From Acidimicrobiaceae bacterium (GTDB taxonomy: Bacteria; Actinomycetota; Acidimicrobiia; Acidimicrobiales; Ilumatobacteraceae), in the NCBI GenBank assembly GCA_947447175.1, contig CANFIM010000007.1:1-40836 (forward strand): 40,836 bases of DNA, in the 5' to 3' direction. Numbering within the stretch: position 1 is the first letter of the stretch; each line of letters begins with the position of its first letter. Below the pieces are notes generated by a model that saw only the letters and a program-made list of their open reading frames with translations, did no database searches and was not told the origin of the DNA. Positions 32,389 through 40,761 of this stretch are shown piece by piece. Position numbers and translations under genes: made by a program.

Positions 32389-33390
32389 TTACGCAGTCCA
32401 GCCAGAGAAGGCATCAATCATTGCCTTCACGTCGCCGAGCGGGTACAAGATGGGGCACGTTGCTCCATCACGCATGTACTCACGAACCTTTGCGCGTGCA
32501 TCATCGGGTGTGCCTGATGCTGTGAGCATCTGCACGATTTCATCTGGCACAAGCTTTGATGCGGCAACGACCTGCTCATGAGTGGCTGGCCATGTGAGCA
32601 CTTCGCCCACTTTGTCGAGAAGTGATTGGGGAACGCCTGAGGCCTTCATGATGTGTGGTTGCTGACCCAAGTACTGGGTCACCATCAGGCGCGCCATATC
32701 AAGTGCTGTCTTGCGATCTTCATGCACTGAGCACACCACCAACTGTGGGCGGTCAATTGATTCCCAATTGCGTCCGGCTTTATCTGCGCCTGTTTTGAGG
32801 TGCTCAAGGGCAGTCTTGTTGTAGTCAGGAGAAACGAGATAGTTCAACACCACGCCGTCTGCAATTTCGCCAGCGAGCTCCATCATTTGCATTCCGGTGG
32901 CGCCAAGATAAATAGGAACATTCTTCGGGCGACGTTCTTGGTACACGTAGTCCAATTCCACGCCGTCAAGATGCACGAACTCGCCGTTCATGGTGACAGT
33001 TTCGTTCGCCAACAAGGCTCGACACGCAGTGATGATCTCGCGCATAGCACGAAGAGGTTTTGTACGCGTCACGCCAACCTTCGATGCAAGAGGTTCCCAC
33101 CATGCACCAATTCCCAGAATCACTCGACCAGGAGCAAGGTCGTCAAGAGTGGAAAACGTGGCAGCCAGGCGCGCTGGATTGCGTGTCCAACAATCAACAA
33201 CACCCGAACCAATTTTTATGGTGTCGGTAACAGCGGCGAAAGCTGACATAGGCACGATTGCATCACGAACAAGGCGACTGTCGGCTTGCCACACTGCTTC
33301 AAAGCCTTTTTCTTCGGCGTACTTTGTGTACTCCATACCTTCGGTAATGGGGTGGGCGTCTTGAAGGTAAATAGCGGCTGGGCTTGACAT
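32389..33390 (-). CDS. Luciferase-like (LLM class) F420-type oxidoreductase
   Basis: 333-residue TIM-barrel protein, the third luciferase-like member here. [59 protein letters not shown] and [27 protein letters not shown] are typical of the F420-dependent methylenetetrahydromethanopterin-reductase-like branch. It does not resemble the pair at 19433-21127 closely. The ATG has an AAGGA site 5 bases upstream. The gene follows the molybdopterin oxidoreductase by 15 bases, so the two are probably one operon. Confidence 0.9.
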   Translation of the reverse strand: MSSPAAIYLQDAHPITEGMEYTKYAEEKGFEAVWQADSRLVRDAIVPMSAFAAVTDTIKIGSGVVDCWTRNPARLAATFSTLDDLAPGRVILGIGAWWEPLASKVGVTRTKPLRAMREIITACRALLANETVTMNGEFVHLDGVELDYVYQERRPKNVPIYLGATGMQMMELAGEIADGVVLNYLVSPDYNKTALEHLKTGADKAGRNWESIDRPQLVVCSVHEDRKTALDMARLMVTQYLGQQPHIMKASGVPQSLLDKVGEVLTWPATHEQVVAASKLVPDEIVQMLTASGTPDDARAKVREYMRDGATCPILYPLGDVKAMIDAFSGWTA

Positions 33391-33405
33391 GGGGTTCCTT
33401 GTTAC

Positions 33406-36003
33406 TTAGTCGTTTGAGTCAGAATTTTTTGGCTTCATTGGAAGTTGAGTACGCCATGTTCCGTCTGCTGCGTGCAAAGCGGCAGCCACGGCAGGAGCTG
33501 TAGGTACAAGGCCAATCTCTCCAACGCCCTTGATGCCGTACGGACTGCGAGGTTGCGGGCACTCAACAAGCGTGACTTCAATATTGGGCACATCTTTCGC
33601 GCGCAAAATTCCCAACGAACGAAGTGTCATATTTGTGGGGAAACCAAGTTCATTGGTGGGGAAGTCTTCAGTGAGTGCGTAGCCAAGACCCATGTGCACG
33701 GCACCTTCAATCTGTCCCTCGCACAGGGTGGGGTTCACTGCTCGCCCAACATCATGAATTGCAACAACCTTTTCGATGTCTTGAGTGGCGGGGTTCATCA
33801 CCACCATCTGCGCTGCATATCCAAATGCAGAGTGAATGGTGGGGTTCTCAACGCCAGGCTCTCCAAGGTGTTGTGTCCAGTCAACGACATATTCGCCCAC
33901 GTAATCACGACCTGTTTTGCAACCGTCTTCAAGGGCGCTGGTACAAGCATTTTTCACGCTTGCTGCGGCCATGAGAGTTCCGCGACTGCCCGTTGTTTGA
34001 CCAAAACCCAATTGGCGAGTGGTATCAACAATGACGCGAATGCGAGATGCATCGATGCCAAGTTCTTCAACGGCTACTTGCAAAGCAACGGTGTGAACAC
34101 CTTGACCCATTTCGGTCCAACCGTGTCGAACTTCAACAATGTTGTCTTCACGGAAATGCACAACAGCTTTTGACACTTCACGGAAGCCATTACCGAGACC
34201 AGAGTTCTTCAATCCAAGCCCCAAACCAACGGCCTTACCTGCAGCCACTGCTTCGTCGTATGCAGGTTTCATCGCGTCGAGACACGCTTCTGCGCCGAGA
34301 CATCCGTCGTCCATGATTTGGCCAGGACCCCACACTTCGCCTGGGTGAATTACATTGCGCTTACGAATTTCCCAACCGCTGATGCCAATTTGTTCGGCGA
34401 GACGGTCAAGGCAACCTTCCATTGCAAACTGAGCCTGATTAGCACCGAAGCCGCGGAAAGCGCCGCACACAGGGTTATTGGTGCGCACTGCGATGGAGGA
34501 GACGTCAACTGAGGGCGTGTGATACGGCCCTGTTGCGTGTCCGGCAGCGCGTTCCAGCACCTTCATACCTACCGATGCATATGAGCCTGAGTCACCCACC
34601 ATGCGCGCACGAACAGCCGTGAGTTTTCCGTTGGCATCACAGCCCACCGTGTACTCCATACGAATGGGGTGACGCTTTGCGTGCATCAGCAAACTCTCTT
34701 CACGTGAGAGGGTGCACTTCACCGGCTTTTGCAAGAGCCACGCAGCAAGGGCCGTTTGACCTTGGTTCGACATGTCTTCCTTGCCGCCAAAGCCGCCGCC
34801 ATTGGAAACAAGTTCAACAGTGACTTTGTCAGTGGAAATTCCCAACATTGCACAGATCTGATCGCGGTCGTCCCACACGCCTTGGCCGCCTGAATACACG
34901 TGCATTGTTCCGTTACGTGTGTCGGGCACTGCCAATGTGCTTTCAGGTTCAAGGAATGCGTGTTCAATTCGTTGCGTTTGAAATGTTTCGTTTACGACAA
35001 ACGCACTAGAGGCGAACTGCGATTCAACATCACCGCGAACATATTCGCTACGTGAAAGCACGTTGCTGTCGGTGCCTGCAACTGCAATCTCTGGGTCGTT
35101 GATTGCGGCCATTGCATCAACAATGGGTCGGTGCACTTCATACTCAACTGAGATCAGTTGAGCTGCTGCGCGAGCCTGACGGCGCGTGTCGGCCACAACA
35201 ACAGCCAATACGTCACCTGCATACGAAGTGCGTTCACCAACACCGATGAACACCGGCCAATCTTTGTAGATGATGCCAACCTTGATATCGCCGGGAACAT
35301 CTGCTGCTGTGTACACCGCATGCACACCAGGTGCAGCAAGCGCGGCAGTTGTGTCGATGTTTTTGATGTCGGCGCGAACATGCGCCGTGAGGTGGAGCGC
35401 CGCGTGCAATGTTCCGGGTACGCGAATGTCGTCGACATAGCCGCGGTCTCCAAGAGCCAAACCTGCAGCTTCATATTTTGTACCTCGTGAGCCAACGCCC
35501 CCAGGGAGAGATACGTCAACAGGCGTTCCTTGTGCAACTGCTTCGATGGCATCGAGCACCTTGACGTAGCCAGTGCACCGACACAAATGCGCACCAAGGT
35601 GTCGCGCCATGTCTTCGCGTTTGAGGTCAGCACCCTTTTTGTCGACTTGCGACTTTGCTCGCATCACGATGCCTGGGATACAGAAACCACATTGAAGTCC
35701 ACCGCACGCAGAGAAGGCGTCGGAATAGGCGGTGCGCTCTTTCTCAGCAACACCTTCCAGAGTGACAATCTCGCGGCCTTCTGCTTTGGCCACCGGATAT
35801 TGACACGACACTTGAGCCTTGCCATCAATCATGATGGTGCAGCAACCACATTGACCAGACGGTGAGCAGCCATCTTTGGGGGAGGTGACATCAAGTTCCT
35901 CGCGCAGCGCACTGAGAAGGTGCGGGTGGTCGGCCGCCACAGACACATCTCGCCCATTGACGCGAAAAGAGACTCGGGAAGCAGTGGCGGGCACGTCAGT
36001 CAT
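33406..36003 (-). CDS. Fused [2Fe-2S]/molybdopterin oxidoreductase (xanthine dehydrogenase/aldehyde oxidoreductase family)
   Basis: 865-residue single chain in the order plant-type [2Fe-2S] (C46, C52, C55, C67), second [2Fe-2S] (C105, C108, C141, C143), then molybdenum-cofactor domain (about 180-865). This is the D. gigas Mop layout, lacking the FAD domain of classical xanthine dehydrogenases. Mo-site motifs are GGQGVWDD (Q374), GGGFGGKED (403-410), GAFRGFGANQ (R517) and GIKGVGEIG (catalytic E829). RIEHAFLEPES resembles the selenium-dependent xanthine dehydrogenase group; there is no in-frame UGA. Substrate (purine, aldehyde or N-heterocycle) is not decidable. The electron acceptor must be external. 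ATG 36003 sits at leaderless spacing behind TAAAGT. Confidence 0.93.
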   Translation of the reverse strand: MTDVPATASRVSFRVNGRDVSVAADHPHLLSALREELDVTSPKDGCSPSGQCGCCTIMIDGKAQVSCQYPVAKAEGREIVTLEGVAEKERTAYSDAFSACGGLQCGFCIPGIVMRAKSQVDKKGADLKREDMARHLGAHLCRCTGYVKVLDAIEAVAQGTPVDVSLPGGVGSRGTKYEAAGLALGDRGYVDDIRVPGTLHAALHLTAHVRADIKNIDTTAALAAPGVHAVYTAADVPGDIKVGIIYKDWPVFIGVGERTSYAGDVLAVVVADTRRQARAAAQLISVEYEVHRPIVDAMAAINDPEIAVAGTDSNVLSRSEYVRGDVESQFASSAFVVNETFQTQRIEHAFLEPESTLAVPDTRNGTMHVYSGGQGVWDDRDQICAMLGISTDKVTVELVSNGGGFGGKEDMSNQGQTALAAWLLQKPVKCTLSREESLLMHAKRHPIRMEYTVGCDANGKLTAVRARMVGDSGSYASVGMKVLERAAGHATGPYHTPSVDVSSIAVRTNNPVCGAFRGFGANQAQFAMEGCLDRLAEQIGISGWEIRKRNVIHPGEVWGPGQIMDDGCLGAEACLDAMKPAYDEAVAAGKAVGLGLGLKNSGLGNGFREVSKAVVHFREDNIVEVRHGWTEMGQGVHTVALQVAVEELGIDASRIRVIVDTTRQLGFGQTTGSRGTLMAAASVKNACTSALEDGCKTGRDYVGEYVVDWTQHLGEPGVENPTIHSAFGYAAQMVVMNPATQDIEKVVAIHDVGRAVNPTLCEGQIEGAVHMGLGYALTEDFPTNELGFPTNMTLRSLGILRAKDVPNIEVTLVECPQPRSPYGIKGVGEIGLVPTAPAVAAALHAADGTWRTQLPMKPKNSDSND

Positions 36004-36010
36004 TCCTCAA

Positions 36011-36016
36011 ACTTTA
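36011..36016 (-). promoter_or_regulatory. -10 box for the molybdopterin oxidoreductase cluster
   Basis: TAAAGT on the minus strand lies 7 bases before ATG 36003, in the divergent interval with the acyltransferase gene. A purine-rich GAGGA directly abuts the ATG, too close to act as a normal Shine-Dalgarno site. Confidence 0.5.
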
Positions 36017-36074
36017 ACGATTTGTAAAAGGCAAAGTCTCATTCCTATTGACGTTTGAGCCAAAGGTTCTGGAA

Positions 36075-36080
36075 TAGGGT
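36075..36080 (+). promoter_or_regulatory. -10 box for leaderless acyltransferase gene
   Basis: TAGGGT is followed by six bases and the ATG at 36087. A TTGACG sequence (36048-36053) lies 21 bases upstream, too far for a standard -35. Confidence 0.55.
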
Positions 36081-36086
36081 TCCGCC

Positions 36087-37070
36087 ATGAGGAAAAGTGC
36101 TGTGCGACGTCCAGTGATGGCAATAGCCATGTTGCTGGGTGCACTTCTCCTGCCTCTGTCGTCGGTGTTGTGGGTGCCCGGAGGTCTTGTGGCCGACCTC
36201 GTTCGGCGACGGTGGCGTATGCCAATTGTGCGGTTGTTGGCATTTCTCACCTGCTGGGCATGGCTCGAGGTATGCGGCATTGTGGCAGCGATTGCCCTGT
36301 GGGCCACCAGGCGAACTCATCGCACTGATTTGTATTACCGCATACAAGAGTGGTGGTGCCGCAGTGTTGTGCGCAGTCTCTCGGTGTGCGTGGGCATGAA
36401 GTTCACTATCGATGGAGCTGACAATGTGGGCGATGGGCCGTTCGTTGTGCTCGCTCGGCATGTGAGTTTGGCCGACGCGGTGATGAGTTCGTGGGTGATC
36501 GGAACTCTCATGAAAAAGAATCCTCGATATGTACTGAAAAATGAATTGAAGATGGACCCATGTCTCGACATCTTCGGTCATCTGCTTCCTAATTACTTCG
36601 TTGACCGTCAGTCATCCAATGTGTCCATCGAGTTGCAGGGCATTCAACAAATGGCCACAAACCTTGGTGTTAATGACGCAGCCGTCATTTTTCCAGAGGG
36701 AAGTCGTGCAAACGATGTGAAGCGAAAGCGTGCACTTCATGCCCTTGCTGAGCGTTCACCTGTTCGTTATGAGCGTCTTCAGAACCTTCGTCATCTCTTG
36801 CCCCCAAAGCCTGCTGGCGCGTCGGCCTTGTTGCAATCGGTTGCAGGTGCCAACGTGATCACTGTTGCTCATAGTGGGTTGGAGGGCCTCGACAGCCTTT
36901 CGGCCATTCTGAAGAATTTTGGCAAACATGTCGTACAAGTTCGCGTGTCCCTCAAGTGGCACGAACGATCAACAGTTCCGTCCGGTGAAGCATTTGTGGC
37001 ATGGCTTGATGAACAATGGCTTCGTATGGACGCAATAGTTCATTCTCAAATCAACGCTTCGGCGCAATAA
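36087..37070 (+). CDS. Lysophospholipid acyltransferase (PlsC-like)
   Basis: 327-residue membrane-associated acyltransferase. The HX4D motif is ARHVSLAD (H125-D130) and the glycerol-phosphate-binding FPEGSR (202-207) is intact. Two N-terminal hydrophobic segments (about 10-35 and 47-73) anchor it. The sequence between the motifs (KNPRYVLKNELKMDPCLDIFGHLLPNYFVDR) fits the eukaryote-like LPLAT branch. It would acylate a lysophospholipid or related acceptor. A DUF1295 membrane protein follows after 13 bases, so the two may be a lipid operon. Confidence 0.9.
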   Translation: MRKSAVRRPVMAIAMLLGALLLPLSSVLWVPGGLVADLVRRRWRMPIVRLLAFLTCWAWLEVCGIVAAIALWATRRTHRTDLYYRIQEWWCRSVVRSLSVCVGMKFTIDGADNVGDGPFVVLARHVSLADAVMSSWVIGTLMKKNPRYVLKNELKMDPCLDIFGHLLPNYFVDRQSSNVSIELQGIQQMATNLGVNDAAVIFPEGSRANDVKRKRALHALAERSPVRYERLQNLRHLLPPKPAGASALLQSVAGANVITVAHSGLEGLDSLSAILKNFGKHVVQVRVSLKWHERSTVPSGEAFVAWLDEQWLRMDAIVHSQINASAQ

Positions 37071-37083
37071 GGAAGTACACACA

Positions 37084-37857
37084 ATGTTCGATGCAATGGC
37101 TGTTTCAGCAATCACAATCGGTCTCGTCATGTTCTGCACCTGGTTGCTGAGTGTTGCAATTAAGAACGCTTCCATAGTTGACATCGTGTGGGGATTCGGA
37201 TTTGCAGTGAATGCCATCGTTTTGGCTGTGGTGCTCGACGGTGATTCATCTCGCCAACGTTTGGTTGCAGTACTGGTTGGTGTCTGGGGATTCCGTTTGG
37301 CCGCGTATCTTGCAAAAAGAAACATTGGTCACGGCGAAGATTGGCGTTACAAGGCAATGCGCAAAAAGAAGGGCGCAGCGTTCCCGCTTGTCAGCCTCAT
37401 CACTGTGTTTGGTCTGCAAGCAGCATTGATGTTCGTTGTGTCGTTGCCCGTCATGTTCGGCAATGCGGATACTTCGCCGAGCGTTGGCCCTATCGCAGTG
37501 ATGGGTGTACTTGCATGGTTTGTGGGCTTCTTCTTCGAAGCAGTGGGCGATGCGCAACTCGCGCGGTTCAAGAAAGACCCTGCCAACGCAGGCAAAGTAA
37601 TGAACAAGGGCTTGTGGAGTCTCACGCGCCATCCGAATTACTTCGGCGACTCATTGATGTGGTGGGGCATTTGGATCATTGCGGCAGAAACTGGTTCTGG
37701 AGTGGTGTCAATCATTGGCCCAGTTGTGATGACCTTTTTCTTGCTGCGCGTTTCGGGCGTACCCATGCTTGAGCGCTCATTGTCGAAGCGGCGTGAAGGC
37801 TGGGATGAATACGTGCGCACCACCAGCGGATTCATTCCGCGGCCACCACGAAAGTGA
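37084..37857 (+). CDS. DUF1295 membrane protein (steroid 5-alpha-reductase-like fold)
   Basis: 257 residues with about six or seven membrane segments. SLTRHPNYFGDSLMWWGIW is the DUF1295 signature, resembling the C-terminal part of steroid reductases and isoprenylcysteine methyltransferases. KNASIVDIVWGFGF near the N-terminus is also characteristic. The function of the family is unknown. GGAAG lies upstream. The gene ends 3 bases before the stop of the convergent PLP-enzyme gene. Confidence 0.9.
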   Translation: MFDAMAVSAITIGLVMFCTWLLSVAIKNASIVDIVWGFGFAVNAIVLAVVLDGDSSRQRLVAVLVGVWGFRLAAYLAKRNIGHGEDWRYKAMRKKKGAAFPLVSLITVFGLQAALMFVVSLPVMFGNADTSPSVGPIAVMGVLAWFVGFFFEAVGDAQLARFKKDPANAGKVMNKGLWSLTRHPNYFGDSLMWWGIWIIAAETGSGVVSIIGPVVMTFFLLRVSGVPMLERSLSKRREGWDEYVRTTSGFIPRPPRK

Positions 37858-37860
37858 TTG

Positions 37861-39018
37861 CTAGATCGCGTTGAGAGCGCGATTGATATCGGCAAGCAAA
37901 TCTTCTGTTGCTTCGAGGCCGATGGAAAAACGCAGTAAGCCCTGTGTGACGCCCATCGATGCAAGAATCTCATCGCCCAACCCGGCTTGCGTGCTCGTTG
38001 CCGGGTGACACACCAGAGTTTCTGGGCCACCAAAAGATGTTGCGGTATGCGCGAGCGTCAAACTTGAAACAAAGCTGTCACAGGTGTTGAAGTCTCCGTG
38101 CAGTTCAACTGCAACCATGGAACCACCATGGCGCATTTGTTCTTTTGCCAGTGAATGTTGCGAGTGCGATTCAAGGAACGGATACGACACAGACGCAACT
38201 TTTGGATGGGATTGCAGATTGCGAGCAATTTCCAGAGCTGAATTCGTTTGACGTTCGAGACGAACTGACAATGTGCGCAATCCGCGCAGTGCATTGAGTG
38301 CATCATGTGGCGATGGGGAAGCACCGTGCAAGACCGAATACGACCAAATGGAATCAATGAGATCTTTCTCACCAGCAATGACTCCGATGAGTGCATCGTT
38401 ATGTCCGCAAATTCCTTTGGTAGCCGAGTGCAAAACAATGTCAACGCCGTAGTCAAGTGGGCGTTGTCCGAGTGGAGTGGCGAGAGTGGAGTCAACAACA
38501 GTGAATGGACCCTTAATGGCGCCGATCTCTGCAAGGTTGGTGATGCCAAGAAGTGGATTCGAAGGGGTTTCTGCAATCACAAGCATGGTCTTGCCGGGAA
38601 TCACTGCTGCGGCAAACGAACCGGGGGTTGCTGGGTCAACAAAAGTGACGTCAATTCCAAAGCGCTTGCAGGGTCCTTGCAAAAAGGACAAGGTGGCACC
38701 GTAGAGATTGTTCTGGGCGACAATGTGGGAGCCCTGGCTGCACAACGACAAGATGACCGTGCTGATCGCTCCCATTCCCGATCCGAACGCAAGAGCCGAT
38801 TCGGCTCCTTCTAGTTCTGCGATGGCGCTCTCAAATTGGGTGACCGTGGGGTTGCCGAATCGGGCATAAAAGCTGTCTGCGCGAAAGCCCGTAGCCCTTT
38901 TGCGGGCCTCATGGAGCCCAGAGGTTTCCCACACCGTGTTGGGCCACAATGTGGGGGAGAGTGCCGCCGAGTCGTCGCGTCCGGCCGTAATGGCTGTGGT
39001 GTCAGGGGTTTGAGGCAC
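37861..39018 (-). CDS. Cys/Met metabolism PLP enzyme (cystathionine gamma-synthase family)
   Basis: 385-residue fold-type I PLP enzyme of the transsulfuration family. YARFGNPT (Y51-R53), ALAFGSGMGAIS, VIAETPSNPLLG and HSATKGICGHND with the PLP lysine K201 are visible; the family usually has HSATKYLGGHSD, so this is slightly divergent. It could be cystathionine gamma-synthase/lyase or a sulfhydrylase; O-acetylhomoserine from MetX (14103-15296) would be a natural substrate, but that is inference. GTG 39018 has a TAGCAT box six bases upstream. No SAM-riboswitch leader is present here. Confidence 0.92.
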   Translation of the reverse strand: MPQTPDTTAITAGRDDSAALSPTLWPNTVWETSGLHEARKRATGFRADSFYARFGNPTVTQFESAIAELEGAESALAFGSGMGAISTVILSLCSQGSHIVAQNNLYGATLSFLQGPCKRFGIDVTFVDPATPGSFAAAVIPGKTMLVIAETPSNPLLGITNLAEIGAIKGPFTVVDSTLATPLGQRPLDYGVDIVLHSATKGICGHNDALIGVIAGEKDLIDSIWSYSVLHGASPSPHDALNALRGLRTLSVRLERQTNSALEIARNLQSHPKVASVSYPFLESHSQHSLAKEQMRHGGSMVAVELHGDFNTCDSFVSSLTLAHTATSFGGPETLVCHPATSTQAGLGDEILASMGVTQGLLRFSIGLEATEDLLADINRALNAI

Positions 39019-39024
39019 AAAGTG

Positions 39025-39030
39025 ATGCTA
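39025..39030 (-). promoter_or_regulatory. -10 box for leaderless PLP-enzyme gene
   Basis: On the minus strand TAGCAT lies six bases before GTG 39018. It supports the GTG start, for which no Shine-Dalgarno site exists. Confidence 0.6.
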
Positions 39031-39096
39031 ACCACGAATTCGGGCGCCACCGATGAGATTTATTGGGTGTTTCAGGGCTGAACAGTTTGGGCAGAG

Positions 39097-39102
39097 TAGC
39101 CT
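39097..39102 (+). promoter_or_regulatory. -10 box for the small membrane protein/methyltransferase operon
   Basis: TAGCCT is followed by seven bases and the ATG at 39110. The -35 is not clear. Confidence 0.55.
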
Positions 39103-39109
39103 TATCGGA

Positions 39110-39286
39110 ATGTTCTCTTATTTGGATGCCGGTACCGGCAGCATGCTTGTCAGCATTTTGGGCAGTGGCCTGGCCGGAATCGGCGTTCTTTGGAAAATGG
39201 CTCGTGGAAAGGTCACCGGCAAGTCCGTGACCAATCTTGAGGATGCTTCTGCCGATGCAGAAGAGTCCGATTCTTCACACGACTGA
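39110..39286 (+). CDS. Small membrane protein with DAGTGS motif
   Basis: 58 residues. MFSYLDAGTGSMLVSILGSGLAGIGVLWKMARGK has the YLDxGTGS opening followed by one hydrophobic helix (about 11-29) and a charged acidic tail. Very small proteins of this shape (usually YLDPGTGS) are found beside polysaccharide or envelope genes in many bacteria; their role is not established. Here Pro is replaced by Ala. The ATG is supported by the TAGCCT box 7 bases upstream. The methyltransferase gene starts 3 bases after its stop, so they form a pair. Confidence 0.72.
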   Translation: MFSYLDAGTGSMLVSILGSGLAGIGVLWKMARGKVTGKSVTNLEDASADAEESDSSHD

Positions 39287-39289
39287 CCC

Positions 39290-40690
39290 ATGACTTCCAT
39301 TCAGCAAGATCCAGGCTCTTTTCGTGACCCCCTTAGCAGGGTGTTTATAGGCGACGGCAAGGTGGTGCGCGCTTTCACAGAAATGGGTGCGAAAGACATC
39401 AAGGCTGTGTGGGAAAAACCATTCATTCAGAAGTCCCTCGCATCTGGCGCTTTGATTGAATCAACCATCGTTGAACCTTCTTCAGTGGGACTCGCAGCGC
39501 CGTGGACCATGGCAATGACCCACCCGTTGGTGCCGTTCATCTCGTACCCGTACGAATGGACATTCTCCATGCTGAAAGATGCCGCACTGCTGCAGCTCGA
39601 TGTCACTCGCGGTGCGCTTGCCGACGGCATTGGCGTGAAAGATGCAACGCCATACAACGTGCAGTTCATCGGATCAAGTGCTCAGTTCATTGATGCTGGC
39701 TCGTTCGAACGACGCCGCAAGGGCGACCCTTGGTACGGATACCGCCAATTTTGTGAAATGTTTCTGTACCCACTCATGATGCAGGGCTATCTCGGCGTTG
39801 GTTTCCAACAGTTCATGCGCGGTGCAGTGAACGGTATTTCTCCTGACACGATGCGCAAGTTGTTGCCCGCCAGCATTCGACGACCACGCAAGGGTCGCAT
39901 GACCCATGTGGTGTTGCACGCAGCTGCTCAGAATCGCTTTGCAAACAGTGAAGTCAATATGAAGAGTGGTGCCGCAAAGGCCGGCATGAACGCATCGGTG
40001 CTCGACGCTACGTTGAAGAAACTCACTGGCATCGTGCAAAAGCTTTCGCTTGGTGACAAGAAATCAACATGGTCTGAATATTCAGAGCGTGGTCACTACA
40101 TCGAATCAAGTCTTGATGAGAAGCAGCGTTTTGTGCGCGATGCGGTTGCGTCGGCACCTCGCAAGCAGGTGTGGGATATCGGTTGTAACGACGGCGTGTT
40201 TAGCCGCATTGCAGCAGCACATGCTGATTATGTCGTGGCAATGGATGCTGATCCGCTTGTTGTTGATCGCTTGTACAACACCTTGAAGGTTGAGCAAAGC
40301 AAGAAGATTCTTCCTTTGTACGTTGACATGTCTGATTCTGGCGGCGGTATCGGTTGGCGCGGACAAGAACGTCCCGGCATCTTCGATCGCGGCAACCCCG
40401 ACATGGTGTTGGTTCTTGCAGTTATTCACCACTTGGCCATCACATTCCATATTCCGTTGGCTGCTCAGCTCGATATGTTCCGTGAACTCACACCAGAAAT
40501 GGTGATTGAGATGCCGCACGCAGACGACCCCATGGTGCAAAAGCTCTTGGTAAACAAGCGCGCTGGCATTCACGATGATTTCAATCTCGATGAGTTTGAG
40601 CGTCTCCTCACAGAGCGATTCGATATCAAGTCGAAAATGCTGTTGTCGAGCGGAACTCGCACGATTTTCCACGTCACTCGCAAGGGATAG
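39290..40690 (+). CDS. SAM-dependent methyltransferase with kinase-like N-terminal segment
   Basis: 466 residues. The C-terminal part (about 275-466) is a class I methyltransferase: VWDIGCNDG (294-302) is motif I and VVAMDADP the following acidic strand. The N-terminal part (about 60-150) has KDATPYNVQF (117-126), a D-x4-N arrangement like a kinase catalytic loop, and FIDAGSF (133-139), like the metal-binding aspartate loop; a degenerate kinase fold is my inference. Similar fusions are found near envelope genes. Substrate unknown. The start is ATG 39290, three bases after the small membrane gene. Confidence 0.82.
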   Translation: MTSIQQDPGSFRDPLSRVFIGDGKVVRAFTEMGAKDIKAVWEKPFIQKSLASGALIESTIVEPSSVGLAAPWTMAMTHPLVPFISYPYEWTFSMLKDAALLQLDVTRGALADGIGVKDATPYNVQFIGSSAQFIDAGSFERRRKGDPWYGYRQFCEMFLYPLMMQGYLGVGFQQFMRGAVNGISPDTMRKLLPASIRRPRKGRMTHVVLHAAAQNRFANSEVNMKSGAAKAGMNASVLDATLKKLTGIVQKLSLGDKKSTWSEYSERGHYIESSLDEKQRFVRDAVASAPRKQVWDIGCNDGVFSRIAAAHADYVVAMDADPLVVDRLYNTLKVEQSKKILPLYVDMSDSGGGIGWRGQERPGIFDRGNPDMVLVLAVIHHLAITFHIPLAAQLDMFRELTPEMVIEMPHADDPMVQKLLVNKRAGIHDDFNLDEFERLLTERFDIKSKMLLSSGTRTIFHVTRKG

Positions 40691-40693
40691 TTC

Positions 40694-40715
40694 GTGCTCT
40701 CTCTATGGAGAGCAC
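40694..40715 (+). terminator. Candidate hairpin terminator after the methyltransferase
   Basis: A perfect 8-bp stem (40694-40701 with 40708-40715) with a 6-base loop begins three bases after the stop. There is no U-run, as at metX; such hairpins may be the common 3'-end form in this genome. Confidence 0.5.
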
Positions 40716-40761
40716 TTCCCGCACCGATAGCATTGTGTTTTGTAGTGCTAACACTGCACAC

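Noticed and set aside
33406-36003. Aerobic CO dehydrogenase large subunit (CoxL)
   Set aside because: The AYxCSFR active-site motif of form I CoxL is missing and the iron-sulfur domains are fused to the Mo domain, unlike CoxLMS.
33406-36003. Selenocysteine in the Mo hydroxylase
   Set aside because: No in-frame UGA is present; the selenium of this enzyme group, if any, would be a labile cofactor atom.
36006-36059. CTCAAAC/GTTTGAG inverted repeat between divergent promoters
   Set aside because: Only 7 bp with a 40-base spacer, within chance expectation for this interval.
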